A stretch of 64,000 bases of DNA from Bimastos eiseni. Lineage: Eukaryota; Annelida; Clitellata; Crassiclitellata; Lumbricidae. Each line of letters begins with the position of its first letter. The first letter of the stretch is position 1. Under the pieces are notes generated by a model, which saw only the letters and a program-made list of their open reading frames with translations, did no database searches and was not told the origin of the DNA. The stretch is from contig OY365819.1 in the NCBI GenBank assembly GCA_959347315.1, positions 24,953,995 to 25,017,994 of the forward strand, given 5' to 3'. This document shows, piece after piece, positions 10,022 through 20,260 of this stretch. Position numbers and translations under genes: made by a program.

Positions 10022-10076
10022 CATTATTATTATTATTATTATTAATTATTATTATCATTATTATTATTATATTATG
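10022..10076. repeat. (ATT)n microsatellite between E3 and E4
   Basis: ATT repeat with small interruptions. It is at once the 5' flank of E3 and the 3' flank of E4. Confidence 0.9.
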
Positions 10077-10403
10077 CTGTTATCGCCCATATGGGCAAGC
10101 TAAGTGAGTGGTGGCAATGTCCCGAAGAGGCAGGCGGCGTTCCCACGCTGAAGAACAACCGAGATACGTTGGAACAGAAATGACGTCTCCATTGGATCGT
10201 AGGTTGCAGCACTCGTTCGACTACCCAACTCTGAGATGAACTGCAGTCCTTCACTGCTCCAAGCGCCGCCGGATTCCAAGGAGAGGGCTACGAAGTCGTG
10301 GGTGTTAGTTATGGTGGAATACTTCGCCCTCTTTGTCTTAGCTGCGCTTTCGGCTGCTTCACCAGCTCTGATAGATGTGTCGACAAGATGTGACTTGGCG
10401 TAG

Positions 10404-10405
<2 letters not shown>
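10077..10405 (-). mobile_element. R4/Dong-like retrotransposon 3' fragment (copy E4, second subfamily)
   Basis: The minus-strand frame reads [38 protein letters not shown] and [20 protein letters not shown]. This matches the C terminus of E5 (39777-41608) closely and E1-E3 only distantly. Severely 5'-truncated and flanked by (ATT)n on both sides. Its insertion tract cuts the DEG/ENaC exon that follows at 10446. Confidence 0.85.

Positions 10406-10442
<37 letters not shown>
10406..10442. repeat. (ATT)n tract at E4 5' junction
   Basis: Pure ATT repeat running directly into the truncated DEG/ENaC exon copy. Confidence 0.9.
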
Positions 10443-10445
<3 letters not shown>

Positions 10446-10523
10446 CGTTCCAAAAATGTCTTTGGCAATGTGGTGAGAATTATGTGATGTCCATGTGTGG
10501 ATGTCGACCAACTTTTTTGGACG
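10446..10523 (+). pseudogene. DEG/ENaC exon 6, 5'-truncated by (ATT)n/retroelement
   Basis: It encodes TFQKCLWQCGENYVMSMCGC and a few more residues, then the donor G/GTATAAC in the same phase as other exon 6 copies. The first 50 or so nucleotides, including PYGDC, are replaced by the (ATT)n tract of copy E4. It would splice to the exon 7 copy at 12388, which has a nonsense codon, so this gene copy is dead. Confidence 0.8.
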
Positions 10524-10794
10524 GTATAACTTTCATAAGTAATCTGTTTGATTTAATGTATTTGTTTGCATGCATTCAAGTCTAATTGTGTGCAGTAAAG
10601 AATTATTTAAGGTTTACGCTTTATGTGTTTATACAGAGGCGTTGCTAGTAAGACATGTTTTTACTGTTTCACGGAAACCACCACATACACATTTACTACC
10701 TTTTGCCAGGGCTGATTAATCAATTGCACTCAACAGACATACAATGTATCCAACCATTTTAATTTATTTCGTATTTCCAGCATCTTTGTTAATA

Positions 10795-10890
10795 TATGTA
10801 TGTACATACGTACGTACGTATGTATGTATTTATGTATGTATGTATATATGTGTGTGGTGTATGTATGCATGCCTGTATGTATGTATATAT
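10795..10890. repeat. (TATG)n microsatellite
   Basis: Tetranucleotide tract in right arm B, inverted counterpart of 2237-2311. Confidence 0.9.
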
Positions 10891-11066
10891 GTGTGTATTT
10901 TTATTCTTGAATTTTATATCGCTACTCTTCCAACATTATTTGCTCTGAAGTGCGCAACGCCTAGACGGCGCAGCTGCATTGCACTGCAGAGAAATTGTGC
11001 GCGAAGGACTTCTACAATATCCCTACACAGGAAATGACGTCTTGGACGAGGGTCGAAGCCTATATG
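10890..11066 (-). mobile_element. tRNA-derived SINE (inverted partner of 2068-2236)
   Basis: Minus-strand copy of the same SINE insertion, duplicated along with arm B. The core and the GGCTTCGACCCTCG B-box remnant are preserved. Confidence 0.7.
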
Positions 11067-11260
11067 TATGTGTGTACATATGTATGTATGTATGTATGTA
11101 TGTGCACATACATACATACACACATACATGCATAATACTTACAAAACTATTCATTTAAGTATGTGTATGTATGTGTGTATTATTATTATGTGCATGTATG
11201 TATATATGTGTGTATGTATGTATGTATGTATGTATGCATGTATGTATGTATTTTAGTATT
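11066..11260. repeat. (TATG)n / (ACAT)n microsatellite cluster
   Basis: Several TATG blocks, with one inverted ACAT block near 11105-11130. Confidence 0.85.
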
Positions 11261-11264
11261 TATG

Positions 11265-12020
11265 CAGTGATGTATGCAAGATTTCAAACTTCAAGACCAA
11301 GACGAGACCGAGACACTAAGGTGCCGAGACCGATACCGAGACGGTGAGGTACCGAGACCGAGACACTTCACTCAAGACAGTGCAAGACAATAAGAGACAG
11401 TACGAGACAGTAAAAAGACAAGTGATCTTATATAAAATGCTGTGAAATACTGAAGTATCAGTTTTCGGGAATAATGTTCCTGTACAATTTCAATTTGAAA
11501 CTTATAATGTATGTAGTACCAATTCCTGAGGACAGTTTTTATATTGCCGCGTTTTATCTTTTTCGATATTTTTTTGGCTGCATATCTTCTGCATATCTAT
11601 CTTCTTCATATAGAAAACCTTTTTAGACACGTCTAAAATCTTATAGACGATTATAAACAAGAAAATTTGATACCAAATACCAAACGAAATTAAAAAGTTG
11701 TGCATATCCTTACTCACCCTGAGAAACTTAGTATCATGTGACTCGCGCGTTAACCAGAATTACCGTTTCTCGTAGATTGCGGTTTCAGTTTCTAGCTCAA
11801 GATTTTAAGACAGTTCACGCGAAACTCATCGAGACTGCTTGTTCCAACAGATCAAGACTTTCACTTCAAGACAGTTTCTAAAAATTCAATACACTAACCT
11901 CGAGTCCGAGACCGATACCGAGACAGCAGGCTTCCGAGACCGAGACCAAGACCGAGACACTAAAAAACTGTCTCGAGACGTCTCGAGACCGAGACACTGT
12001 CTCGAGATCATACATCACTG
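11265..12020. mobile_element. hAT-like MITE with GAGACC subterminal repeats
   Basis: The termini are CAGTGATGTATG and its inverse CATACATCACTG. Identical 8-bp duplications TATTTATG lie outside (11257-11264 and 12021-12028), as in the hAT superfamily. Both subterminal regions (about 11300-11400 and 11900-12005) are built from degenerate GAGACCGAGAC units. The 756-bp body has no transposase frame. Confidence 0.85.
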
Positions 12021-12387
12021 TATTTATGTATGTTTGTTTGCTTGCATGTGAGTATGTATGTATGTATGATGTATGATGTATGTATGTATGTACATGTATG
12101 CATTAGGTGCGCATGTGTCTGTATATGCACTTCTATAGCGTCCTGCATGCTTGGCAATAGATTACGTTGCATCATTTCTCATTGTGGATGTTGAAAAGAT
12201 ATAGACCTACTTATCTTTAATGCAATATTTGAACTATCACAACTCATATTCGAACAACTGTCATAATTTATATCAGCAACAGCTATTTGTCTGGATTCTT
12301 AACGGACGGTAATATTGGATATAATATTAACTGCTGTTGAATCGAGGAAGTCTGTCTGAATTCATCCTATTCATCTTGTCAACTTAG

Positions 12388-12839
12388 GTCCAGAAAAACT
12401 ATGTAATATTGACAAGCACTATAACTGCGTGACCGAAAGTGCTAGATTGTGGATTACTTCCGGGGCGTGCAGTAGGTGTGACTGCCCTCTTCAGTGCCAT
12501 TATCCCATATATCCATATTCAATCTAGACAAGTCCTCTGTCGGAACATTTTCCCAATTACATGTCGAAAAAGAATCAGTTCAAGGGACGGAATCTGACGA
12601 TGTCGAAACTGAGCAAGGAACTCGGCTATCTGGATATCTTCTTCTCTCAGCTGAGCTATGTTGACATCCAAACGACTCCAGCCTACAATTTCCTGACATT
12701 GGTTTGCGACGTTGGCGGTGCATTGGGACTGATTCTTGGAGGAACATTACTTACTATTGCAGAATTGTCCCAGTTGTTCGTCCAATTAATAAGTGAATTT
12801 ATTACATCAGTTTCGTTCGCTAGAATGCAACGCAGTTGA
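12388..12839 (+). pseudogene. DEG/ENaC exon 7 copy with nonsense codon
   Basis: The acceptor (CAACTTAG) precedes 12388. The exon is 452 nt, like its homologues, and encodes the CDCPLQC motif and TM2 with LGLILGGT, ending in QRS. An in-frame TAG at 12525-12527 interrupts the ectodomain just after YPYSI, where other copies have serine. It lies in the same orientation as the truncated exon 6 at 10446 and was probably its 3' partner. Confidence 0.85.
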
Positions 12840-13325
12840 TGTGTCAATTCGTGAATGCAGCGATTGCTATATTTTAATTATTTTCTATGCACAGAAGTTG
12901 TTAAATTGGATCCTATAAACTTTGCTCCTGACAAATGGAATCATTATCATTCAGTTGTATTCTGAACAATCTCTGTTCGGCTAAAGCAACTGCGGTATTA
13001 TGCTGTATGTTGAAATTGATGTATAATGCAATTAAAATAAATATGTTCCTTAAAGTAATGCTTTCTAAATCGTAATTTATTCATGATCATTCTAAGTGTA
13101 GGACATCTATTAGTCTGTTTCATGCTAACTGCTAGGCAAGCTTTCTACAAGTTTTTCTTGATAATAATTATATGTGTAGCCATTGGTCGGGTCTTGCTAC
13201 CCAGGATCTTCTGAGTTTGATCTTACGTTAATTTGTTAAATGTCCTCAATAAGATTTGTAAAGAAATTGGCAATTTTCATCAATCACATATCAATGCACA
13301 CTGTTATTCAAAATACAGATATGTA

Positions 13326-15121
13326 GGGGAGACTGGGGTACCATGATCATCTGGCGTTTTTATAATTTGCGATACTTTTAACCTAATTTTGATAACAGCT
13401 TGAACTACCAGTTCATCTATTTGTTTTGATGTTGTTCAGGCTTTATATTCGGACCGCTACATAATTTATGTAAAGCAAATTAAGTTTCCGGCGCATCAAA
13501 GTAAAATTTTACAACATATTTGTGAAGAATGTAATTCTTAAACGGCCACAAGTAGCGAATTGATTTTTAATGATTTATACAATGTTTTATTACAGGATTT
13601 ATTTGCATTATGTTGCAAATTTTTTGCATGGCTAGTACGCCATTGACATATTATTTTATGCAAGATACCAGCAAGGGGTACGATGGTTATAGGATCTGTG
13701 GAGCGCCATGAGCATTGATCATGGTGCCCCAAATGCTTTGATCAATTTTCCACCAAGAACATAGTGTCGCATGCAAGTCGATGGAGGCCATAGACCTATT
13801 TTGATTACATACGATTGTGTATTGTGTAACCTACTAACGACTAAGCTAATACAGAGCAATGGGCCCAGGGATTATTGTTTGCAAGAATTATTAACATCAT
13901 CTGTTATCGCCAATAAGCCTACATCACAAAAAAACTTCACAGAAGAACGTCCAACAGAAACTGACTAAAGTGGACATTTGCCTTTCCCACGAGCTGGACC
14001 CAGAAAGAAGCCTGGTAGATGTAACCCACATAAAACGATGATTCTAACCAATATACCGGTGTAACTAGAAACCCAACAAAAGCATAAAACATCGGCCTAT
14101 CAGATTACGTGAGAGAAAGAAGTGAAAAACTAAACTTTTGGCAAATTCAGAAAAAACGAATGTTCAAGAGGGTATGAAACCCAAATACAGGCTACGCAAA
14201 GGATGTGTAAAAAACACGCTGATACTGATAGCAATGTACAGGCTGAAAGTAACAGACCTATTGCCAGAAATAGTTTTAACCCTAAAGTTGATAGGCCTAA
14301 TTCAAGATGCGTGGTGGTCGTCTGCTCAAGAGGAGAGTGATAGCGTTGATGATTTGAATGCGGATGGTATTGTTGGAATTGCCGTCAGTGACAATGAACG
14401 TGCATATATTTCCCTGGAAAAGTTGCATTCTGCTGATTTTGTCATAATTAAACCTTAAGGTCTAAAAATCAATCACCATCATTTTGCGCATGTCACAGAC
14501 TTGAACGATGAAGAAATAGAAGCCAAATACTTGGGGAAAACAGCATCAAGGATCGGAATAATAATGCTAAAAATTGTGTCCATCCTACTGATTCATAAGG
14601 TGCTCCATTCTTCTTAAGGACATCGTGAAAAATTTTAAAAGAACACTTTTTTAAAGCTGAATGATGAATTCTCTGGATGAATATAATCTCGCATGGGATC
14701 AAATTTGATGCTGCGGAGCCTTCAATGGTGCACGAAGTGTGTGGAACTGCGATTGTAGCTGTTTTATATCTATGTTTGCGGATATATAGGTTTTGTTGTT
14801 AGAAACGCTAGTCTATTAGGTCTGCTATAGGTTTGTACATGATTGAACCCACATTTAATGTTCACTGAATCGGTGTGATCATTGTGCCCCACATGATTGA
14901 TCATGGTGCCCCATAGTAGGGGCACCATCATCAGGTATGAGTATGTGCAATTTTCTTACATATTTGGTCATTCTGAGTTGCTTTTCTTGCACTGTTATTG
15001 AGTTATTTAAAAGCCGAGTTACACCTCTTTTAAACAAGCAATCTCAGGTTGCTTTATGTGTGAACATTATTTCAATATAACATGTTTTCTAAAAATGTGC
15101 TCATGGTGCCCCAATCTCCCT
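13326..15121. mobile_element. Decayed pogo/Tigger-like DNA transposon
   Basis: Terminal inverted repeats of about 21 bp (left GGGGAGACTGGGGTACCATG, right inverse AGGGAGATTGGGGCACCATG) are bounded by TA on each side. Near 13979-14062 a plus-strand frame reads FPRAGPRKKPGRCNP and KTMILTNIPV. This resembles the basic tail after the DDE domain in pogo/Tigger/jerky-type transposases. The catalytic domain itself is not visible. The 106-codon frame at 14138-14458 is in the remnant and unassigned. The right 250 bp is shared with the left arm of the inverted duplication. Confidence 0.6.
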
Positions 15122-15499
15122 TAAATGCATTCAGTAGATGGGTGAATGTTTCAACTATAGCTCAGGAGATTACTGTCGTACCTGTAATGACAGTTACTTC
15201 TTACAATTGTCTAGAAGCATTATATTGTGTTATTATTGCACGAAGACTGTCCTACTTCTAGAATCTAGAATGTTATCCTAATCTAGAATGTTATCCTAAG
15301 GCGTTGAAATGATAACAGTAAGCGGTGTCCTCCCTCGTGGGTCATCATGTTCAAATACATCATGTCTTAGTAGACGAAACACGTACATCAATCTGATATA
15401 GTGTTCGGTGAAGAGAGTGTTGCGTCTATCCAGATACCTATATAGTCGGGACGAGGCACATTTCGTATTATCACACTCCTACGTAAAGCTAAGGAATCG

Positions 15500-15715
15500 A
15501 GGAGGTGCTCTGAATGATGTGTAGACCTGCACAGGAAGGACTAAGTACTTAGTAACCTAAATATACCTTAGCCTATAGCTACACGGGAACAACTCAAGAA
15601 AAGTCCACATTCCTCATTTTTTCTCAACCTATATTCTCAACCTATAACCCCGCTTTCTGAAAACACGCTGCATAGCAATCACTGCATAGCAATGAACATC
15701 AAACATATTAACTTA
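15500..15715. repeat. Extra copy of a ~215-bp segment in right arm A
   Basis: Matches 16215-16432 in direct orientation (shared landmarks: GATGTGTAGACCTGCACAGG, TAAGTACTTAGTAACC, CCCGCTTTCTGAAAACACG). It sits between sequences that are contiguous in the left arm (near 1418-1432), so it was inserted in, or lost from, one arm after duplication. Confidence 0.75.
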
Positions 15716-16083
15716 TAACGGCACTGGCTTCCTGTTCAGAGTTAATCCTATCAGCATCGGGATTCTTTCAAGTGACAAGGGCGCGGTAGTTTGTGACAAG
15801 ACTGTTGCATGTCTAATGCAGAAATCTGTTCCATAACTCATTCAGAACGCTGGTCATTAGGGGATCGCTCCATCCGTTCCACGCGTTCAATAAATCCATT
15901 TAAAGGAGAAGTTTCGCGGGCGGTCAGTTTTGCGATACAATGAATAGCGAGCTACCACTGTCTTGTCAATCAAACCTGAACTCATTGAGTGGGGTTACAG
16001 TCAAGAAGTGCCATATTCAAGTCCACCGCCGGTCAATTCCTTTCAGTTGAAATGCCTGCACGCCTTGGAATGGGGTTGGCATT

Positions 16084-16122
16084 GTCTGTCTATCTGTCTG
16101 TCTGTCTGTCTGTCTGTCTCTA
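16084..16122. repeat. (TGTC)n microsatellite
   Basis: Inverted counterpart of the (CAGA)n tract near 1021-1056. Confidence 0.9.
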
Positions 16123-16679
16123 CATATACCTATCCTGTAGGAATAAACACACGCGCACAGCGGCAGCACAGGTGTCGTGAGATGAGGCCTAAACGTGGGC
16201 TTGGTTAGAGGCGAATTGAGGAGGTGCGCTGAATGATGTGTAGACCTGCACAGGAAAGACTAAGTACTTAGTAACCTAAATATACCTTAGCCTATGGGAA
16301 CAACTCAAGAAAAGTCCACATTCCTCATTTTATCTCAACCTATATTCTCAACCTATAGCCCCGCTTTCTGAAAACACGCTCTTGGCATAGCAGTGAACAT
16401 GAAACATATTAACTTATATTGGAAAGTTAGAATTATTATGAAGAAACGACCAACTAGAAAGAATTAGTTCATAATTATCGTAATATTATACGTCAAGGTC
16501 AGCATGCCCTACATCATACCATCACTGTTGCTTTAGCCGCGTAGAATTGGTTCAAAATACAGCTAACTCATTATAATTTTTCTTATTTCGTGACAATCAG
16601 CCCCAATTTGACAAATTGTGATCATAGAAAAGAACCGTAAGATAAAGAGTTGGATTAATTGTGCTTCACGGATTGACTT

Positions 16680-17130
16680 TCAATAACGTTGCATTTCAAC
16701 GAACCACACAGAAGTAACAAACTCACTGAATAGTTGGACGATAAACTGGGAAAATTCAGCAATAGTAAGTATTGTTCCTCCTAGAATCAGCCCTAAAGAA
16801 CCGCCAACGTCGCAAACCAGTGTGAGAAGATCGTAGGCCGGAGATGTTTGGATGTCGATGTAGCTCAGCTGAGAGTAGAAGATGTCCAGGAAGACGAGTT
16901 CCTTACTCAGTTTTAACATCGTTAGATTCCGTCCCTTGAACTGAGACTTTTTCGACATGTAATTGAGAAAATGCTGTGACAGAGGATTTTTCGATATTGA
17001 ATATGGATATGTGGGTAATGGCACTGAAGAGGGCAATCACAGTTGCGAGACGCGCGGGAGGTAACAAACGACGACGTGCCTCCTGTGGCGCAATTATAGG
17101 ACTCGTCAAGAGTGCACAACTTTCCTTCAC
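16680..17130 (-). pseudogene. DEG/ENaC exon 7 copy, frameshifted
   Basis: The minus-strand acceptor (TATTTAG) precedes 17130. The frame is normal through [10 protein letters not shown], and then a 1-nt deletion shifts it. The remainder (YPYSISKNPLSQHF to QRY, including TM2 with LGLILGGT) is in a second frame that ends at 16680. The copy is 451 nt versus 452 nt in intact copies. No upstream channel exon is seen on this strand beyond 17130. Confidence 0.85.
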
Positions 17131-17139
17131 CTAAATACG

Positions 17140-17446
17140 CAAAATGGATATTCATGCACATTTCCTCAATTTAATAAAGATAATAATGGAACTTTTACCG
17201 TAATGTAACAATTATCCTGACTAACATCGACTGCTTATGAAACCCATTAGCTGTATTACGAGTTGTGCTAGTCTATATATAATAGCACGTCCAGAAAAAG
17301 GTAATATCAAATGATGCTTTTTATGGCGTCTACATATGTAGTTGTCCAAGAACACATGACACTTTGGAAATACAGACAGAGATCGCCTCCTGCAAACATT
17401 CACAGTTGCGTACATGCATGCTTTACTTATATAATTTACATTTATA
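17140..17446. other. No feature recognised
   Basis: Unique-looking AT-rich DNA between the inverted arm and a CATA microsatellite. Confidence 0.5.
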
Positions 17447-17700
17447 CATTCACATACATACATACATACATGTACATACATACATACATACATACATAAT
17501 ACATACATAATACATACATACATACATACAAAAATACATACATACATACATACAAAAATACATACATACTTACATACATACAAACATATATACATAATAC
17601 ATACATACATACATGCAAGCATACATAAACACATACATACAATGTCATACATACATACATACATACGCGCATGCATACACGCATGCATGCATTCATATAT
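17447..17700. repeat. (CATA)n microsatellite
   Basis: Long imperfect tetranucleotide tract. Frames through it produce tyrosine/valine/cysteine-rich translations without meaning. Confidence 0.95.
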
Positions 17701-17986
17701 TCATTCAAACATACATGCAGATATATAGGGTGACACAAAAAATCGTTCACCGTTTTAAAAATGCGTTTCCTCTGGATGGGCTTCATATTTTTCTTCTCAT
17801 AACGTGTCATTGCATACACAAGTCAAATTAAAGATATTGGTACAAATTTGGCTTTGATCCCGTCAGCGTTTGTTATTACATATTAAACAAATTGAAGAGA
17901 ACCAGTTTCAAGAAAAGACTACCATGCGATACACTTTGTTTATCATATTGTAACAGTAAGCAAGGTCATAACACAATACTGTCACC

Positions 17987-20260
17987 CAGTGCTTCTTTTC
18001 TGATGGAACGCGCTGGGACGGCGTTCCGGCACCTTTTTTTCGTTATGATTTAAAATATAATTGCAAAAGTTACATTTTTTGTGTTTTTTGTCGTATTATA
18101 AAAGATATGCAAATATATAAATTACAAATGGCGCCCAGTGAACTTCCGCTGGCCTAATGTATGCCTATGCCAGCGAACTCTGTGCTTCCTCTGTGGTATT
18201 ATATAAAACGCGCTCATAGTAAATATGACGTCATTATTTATAATCGTTTCCTGTTATCGGCGTTGTAAATTCAGTTGTAAATTAATTTAAATATTAATTG
18301 AAAAAATTAACCCAAATTTGAAAATGAAAAAAATCACCAGCTTCTTCTCGGCTGGCTCTCCGGTTAAGAAAAAAATCAGATCAAGTACAGAAGAAACAGA
18401 AGAAATGAAAATTACGACGTCGGATGTACCTTCCGCAGACGATTACACCAATGACAACTGGCCAAGTTGCTGGACATTAGAGCAAAAAACAGATTTTTTT
18501 GCCAAAACGAGTGGCTCTGCTTTCAAGAAAAGAAGCTTGGCTGCACTACCTGCCGAAAAGTGGGAACACTTGGCGTAGAAGCCAAGATGGGAATGAAAAT
18601 ATCTAAAGAATGGACGAATAATTAAATATCTTATTATGGCGAAGATAGAAAGCAACAGCTGAGGTCGCTGCGAAAGATAAATTTTTATCGCACAGAATTT
18701 GCTGGACATCAAGCTGCATTAAAGATGGTTGCAGAAGCTGAAAAGGAGACTCTTGAGAACAATATTTTAAAGTCTTTAACGCGTGAGAAAATTGTAACAG
18801 CAAACATTTTTCGAACTGCATATAAAGTTGCAAAAGGAAATCAATTCTTTAATAACTTTGAAATGGAAATTGACCTACAAGAAATGAACGAAGTTGAAAT
18901 GGGTCGCATTCTTCATTCTACAAACGCATGCATTAATATTGTCAATCATATAGGTAACGAAATGAGGAAAAAGATGATTGCAGAAGTCGTGAAATCAAAG
19001 AGTAAGATTTCAGTAATGATTGATGAGTCAACCACTATAAGCCAAAAATCGACACTGATAGTGTACATTCGAAGCCGTGTAGGAGGCAGTGGAATGAATT
19101 CACCAATCAATTTATTTTTGGATTTAGTGGAACTTGAAAGCGTTACGGCTAAAGGAGTATTTGATGCTTTACTCGAATGTCTTCATTCTTATGGGATGAC
19201 AGAAGAATACTTGAAGAATTATTTAGTTTCTTTAGCATGTGATGGCGCAGCAGTGATGTTAGGATGCAAAAGTGGCGTTAAGAAATTACTCACTGAAAAA
19301 TTTCCTTCTGTTATAGTTTGGCATTGTGCTAATCATAGACTGGAATTATCAGTAAGCGATACTGTTAAGGAGATTTCAGGAATCAATAGATTTAAATCAT
19401 TTCTTGATAAGCTTTACGTCGTGTATCATGCTTCCCAAAAAAATTGCAGAGAGTTACATTCATGTGCGGAATTACTTGATGTTGAGCTGCTGAAAATTGG
19501 TCGAATTTTAAATACACGATGGGTGTCATCTAGTTTCCGTTCAGTTTTTGCAGTATGGGAAAATTATGAAGCGCTGGTGAAGCATTTTGAAGAAGCGATG
19601 GTTGATCCTACAAGGGACGAAAATGATAAATGCACTTATGAAGGTTTAAAAAGGAAAATTACATCTACAGAGTTTTTAATGGATCTAGGATTGATGTGTG
19701 ATGCTCTCCAAGAATTATCGGAGTTGAGTTTGGACCTCCAAGAGCGCAACATGGATCTGTACAAGGCAAATCAAAAAATAAAAGCACTTGAACAAGTATT
19801 CGAAGAAAGAAGACAAAATGTTGGTCCCTATTGCAAATGTGCTTCAGCTACTGCACAGAATCTCCGCTTTAATGGAGTTTTACTTCACAAGAAAGATTGC
19901 AAAAATGATCCTGCTATTGATCCAAATGCCTTTAATATAAAACTAAAAGAGTCAATTGAGAAAAGGTTGCTTGCTGACGAAGACGTTGAATTAGCTCAGT
20001 GGGCTCGCATCTTAGACCAAAATGGACTTCTCAAATGGTTAGTGATGCTGGCAACAATAATGATAATGAAACTGTTCATGTATGTGATCGAAAGCTAACT
20101 GAAACAATGAAAGCCTACAAACACCCACTAACTGCATTTGCTGAAACAGTTTTACTCGTAAAGCCTGCAAGGGATGAGTTCAGAGATGGAATATTTTATC
20201 TGATAACTGAACTGGACTTTAAAAAACGTTTTCTTGTAGTGTAAAGTTTTTGCAAAAAAT
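17987..20260 (+). mobile_element. hAT transposon remnant (KIAA1586-like), 3' end not found
   Basis: The left terminus reads CAGTGCTTCTTTTCTGATGG and contains a subterminal palindromic GGACGGCGTTCC. The same terminus in inverse form closes the MITE at 59240-59488. The transposase frame follows at 18324. I could not find the matching right terminus or target duplication, so the right boundary given is only where the coding similarity stops. Confidence 0.6.
18324..20260 (+). pseudogene. hAT-family transposase, KIAA1586-like, frameshifted and C-terminally truncated
   Basis: The N terminus MKKITSFFSAGSP is followed by KKKIRSS and a Trp-rich stretch. After WEHL the frame shifts at about 18575, and a stop lies near 18625. 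The main open part then runs from about 18630 to 20098. It shows hAT-core motifs: VMIDESTT (first catalytic Asp region), SLACDGAAVMLG (second Asp), VWHCANHRLELSV, and ILNTRWVSS. A further frameshift puts LTETMKAYKHPLTAFAETV in another frame up to 20244. The C-terminal dimerisation block of hAT proteins is missing. The family includes the vertebrate KIAA1586 protein, itself hAT-derived. This copy cannot encode active transposase. Confidence 0.75.

Larger units (their letters stand above)
10442..11085 (+). repeat. Right arm B of the inverted duplication
   Basis: Reverse complement of 2047-2663. It holds the 3' part of DEG/ENaC exon 6, intron sequence, a SINE and (TATG)n tracts. Confidence 0.85.
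14873..17139 (-). repeat. Right arm A of the inverted duplication
   Basis: Reverse complement of 1-2047. It differs by an extra segment of about 215 bp at 15500-15715, which duplicates 16215-16432. Confidence 0.9.

Noticed and set aside
14138..14458. 106-codon frame
   Set aside because: It lies inside the decayed pogo-like element, has no recognisable domain, and its frame is not continuous with the transposase tail.
17725..17800. Possible mariner end (ATAGGGTGACACAAAAAA)
   Set aside because: No inverted partner or transposase frame found nearby.
17221..17819. Long Tyr/Val/Cys-rich minus-strand frames
   Set aside because: They lie in a (CATA)n microsatellite.
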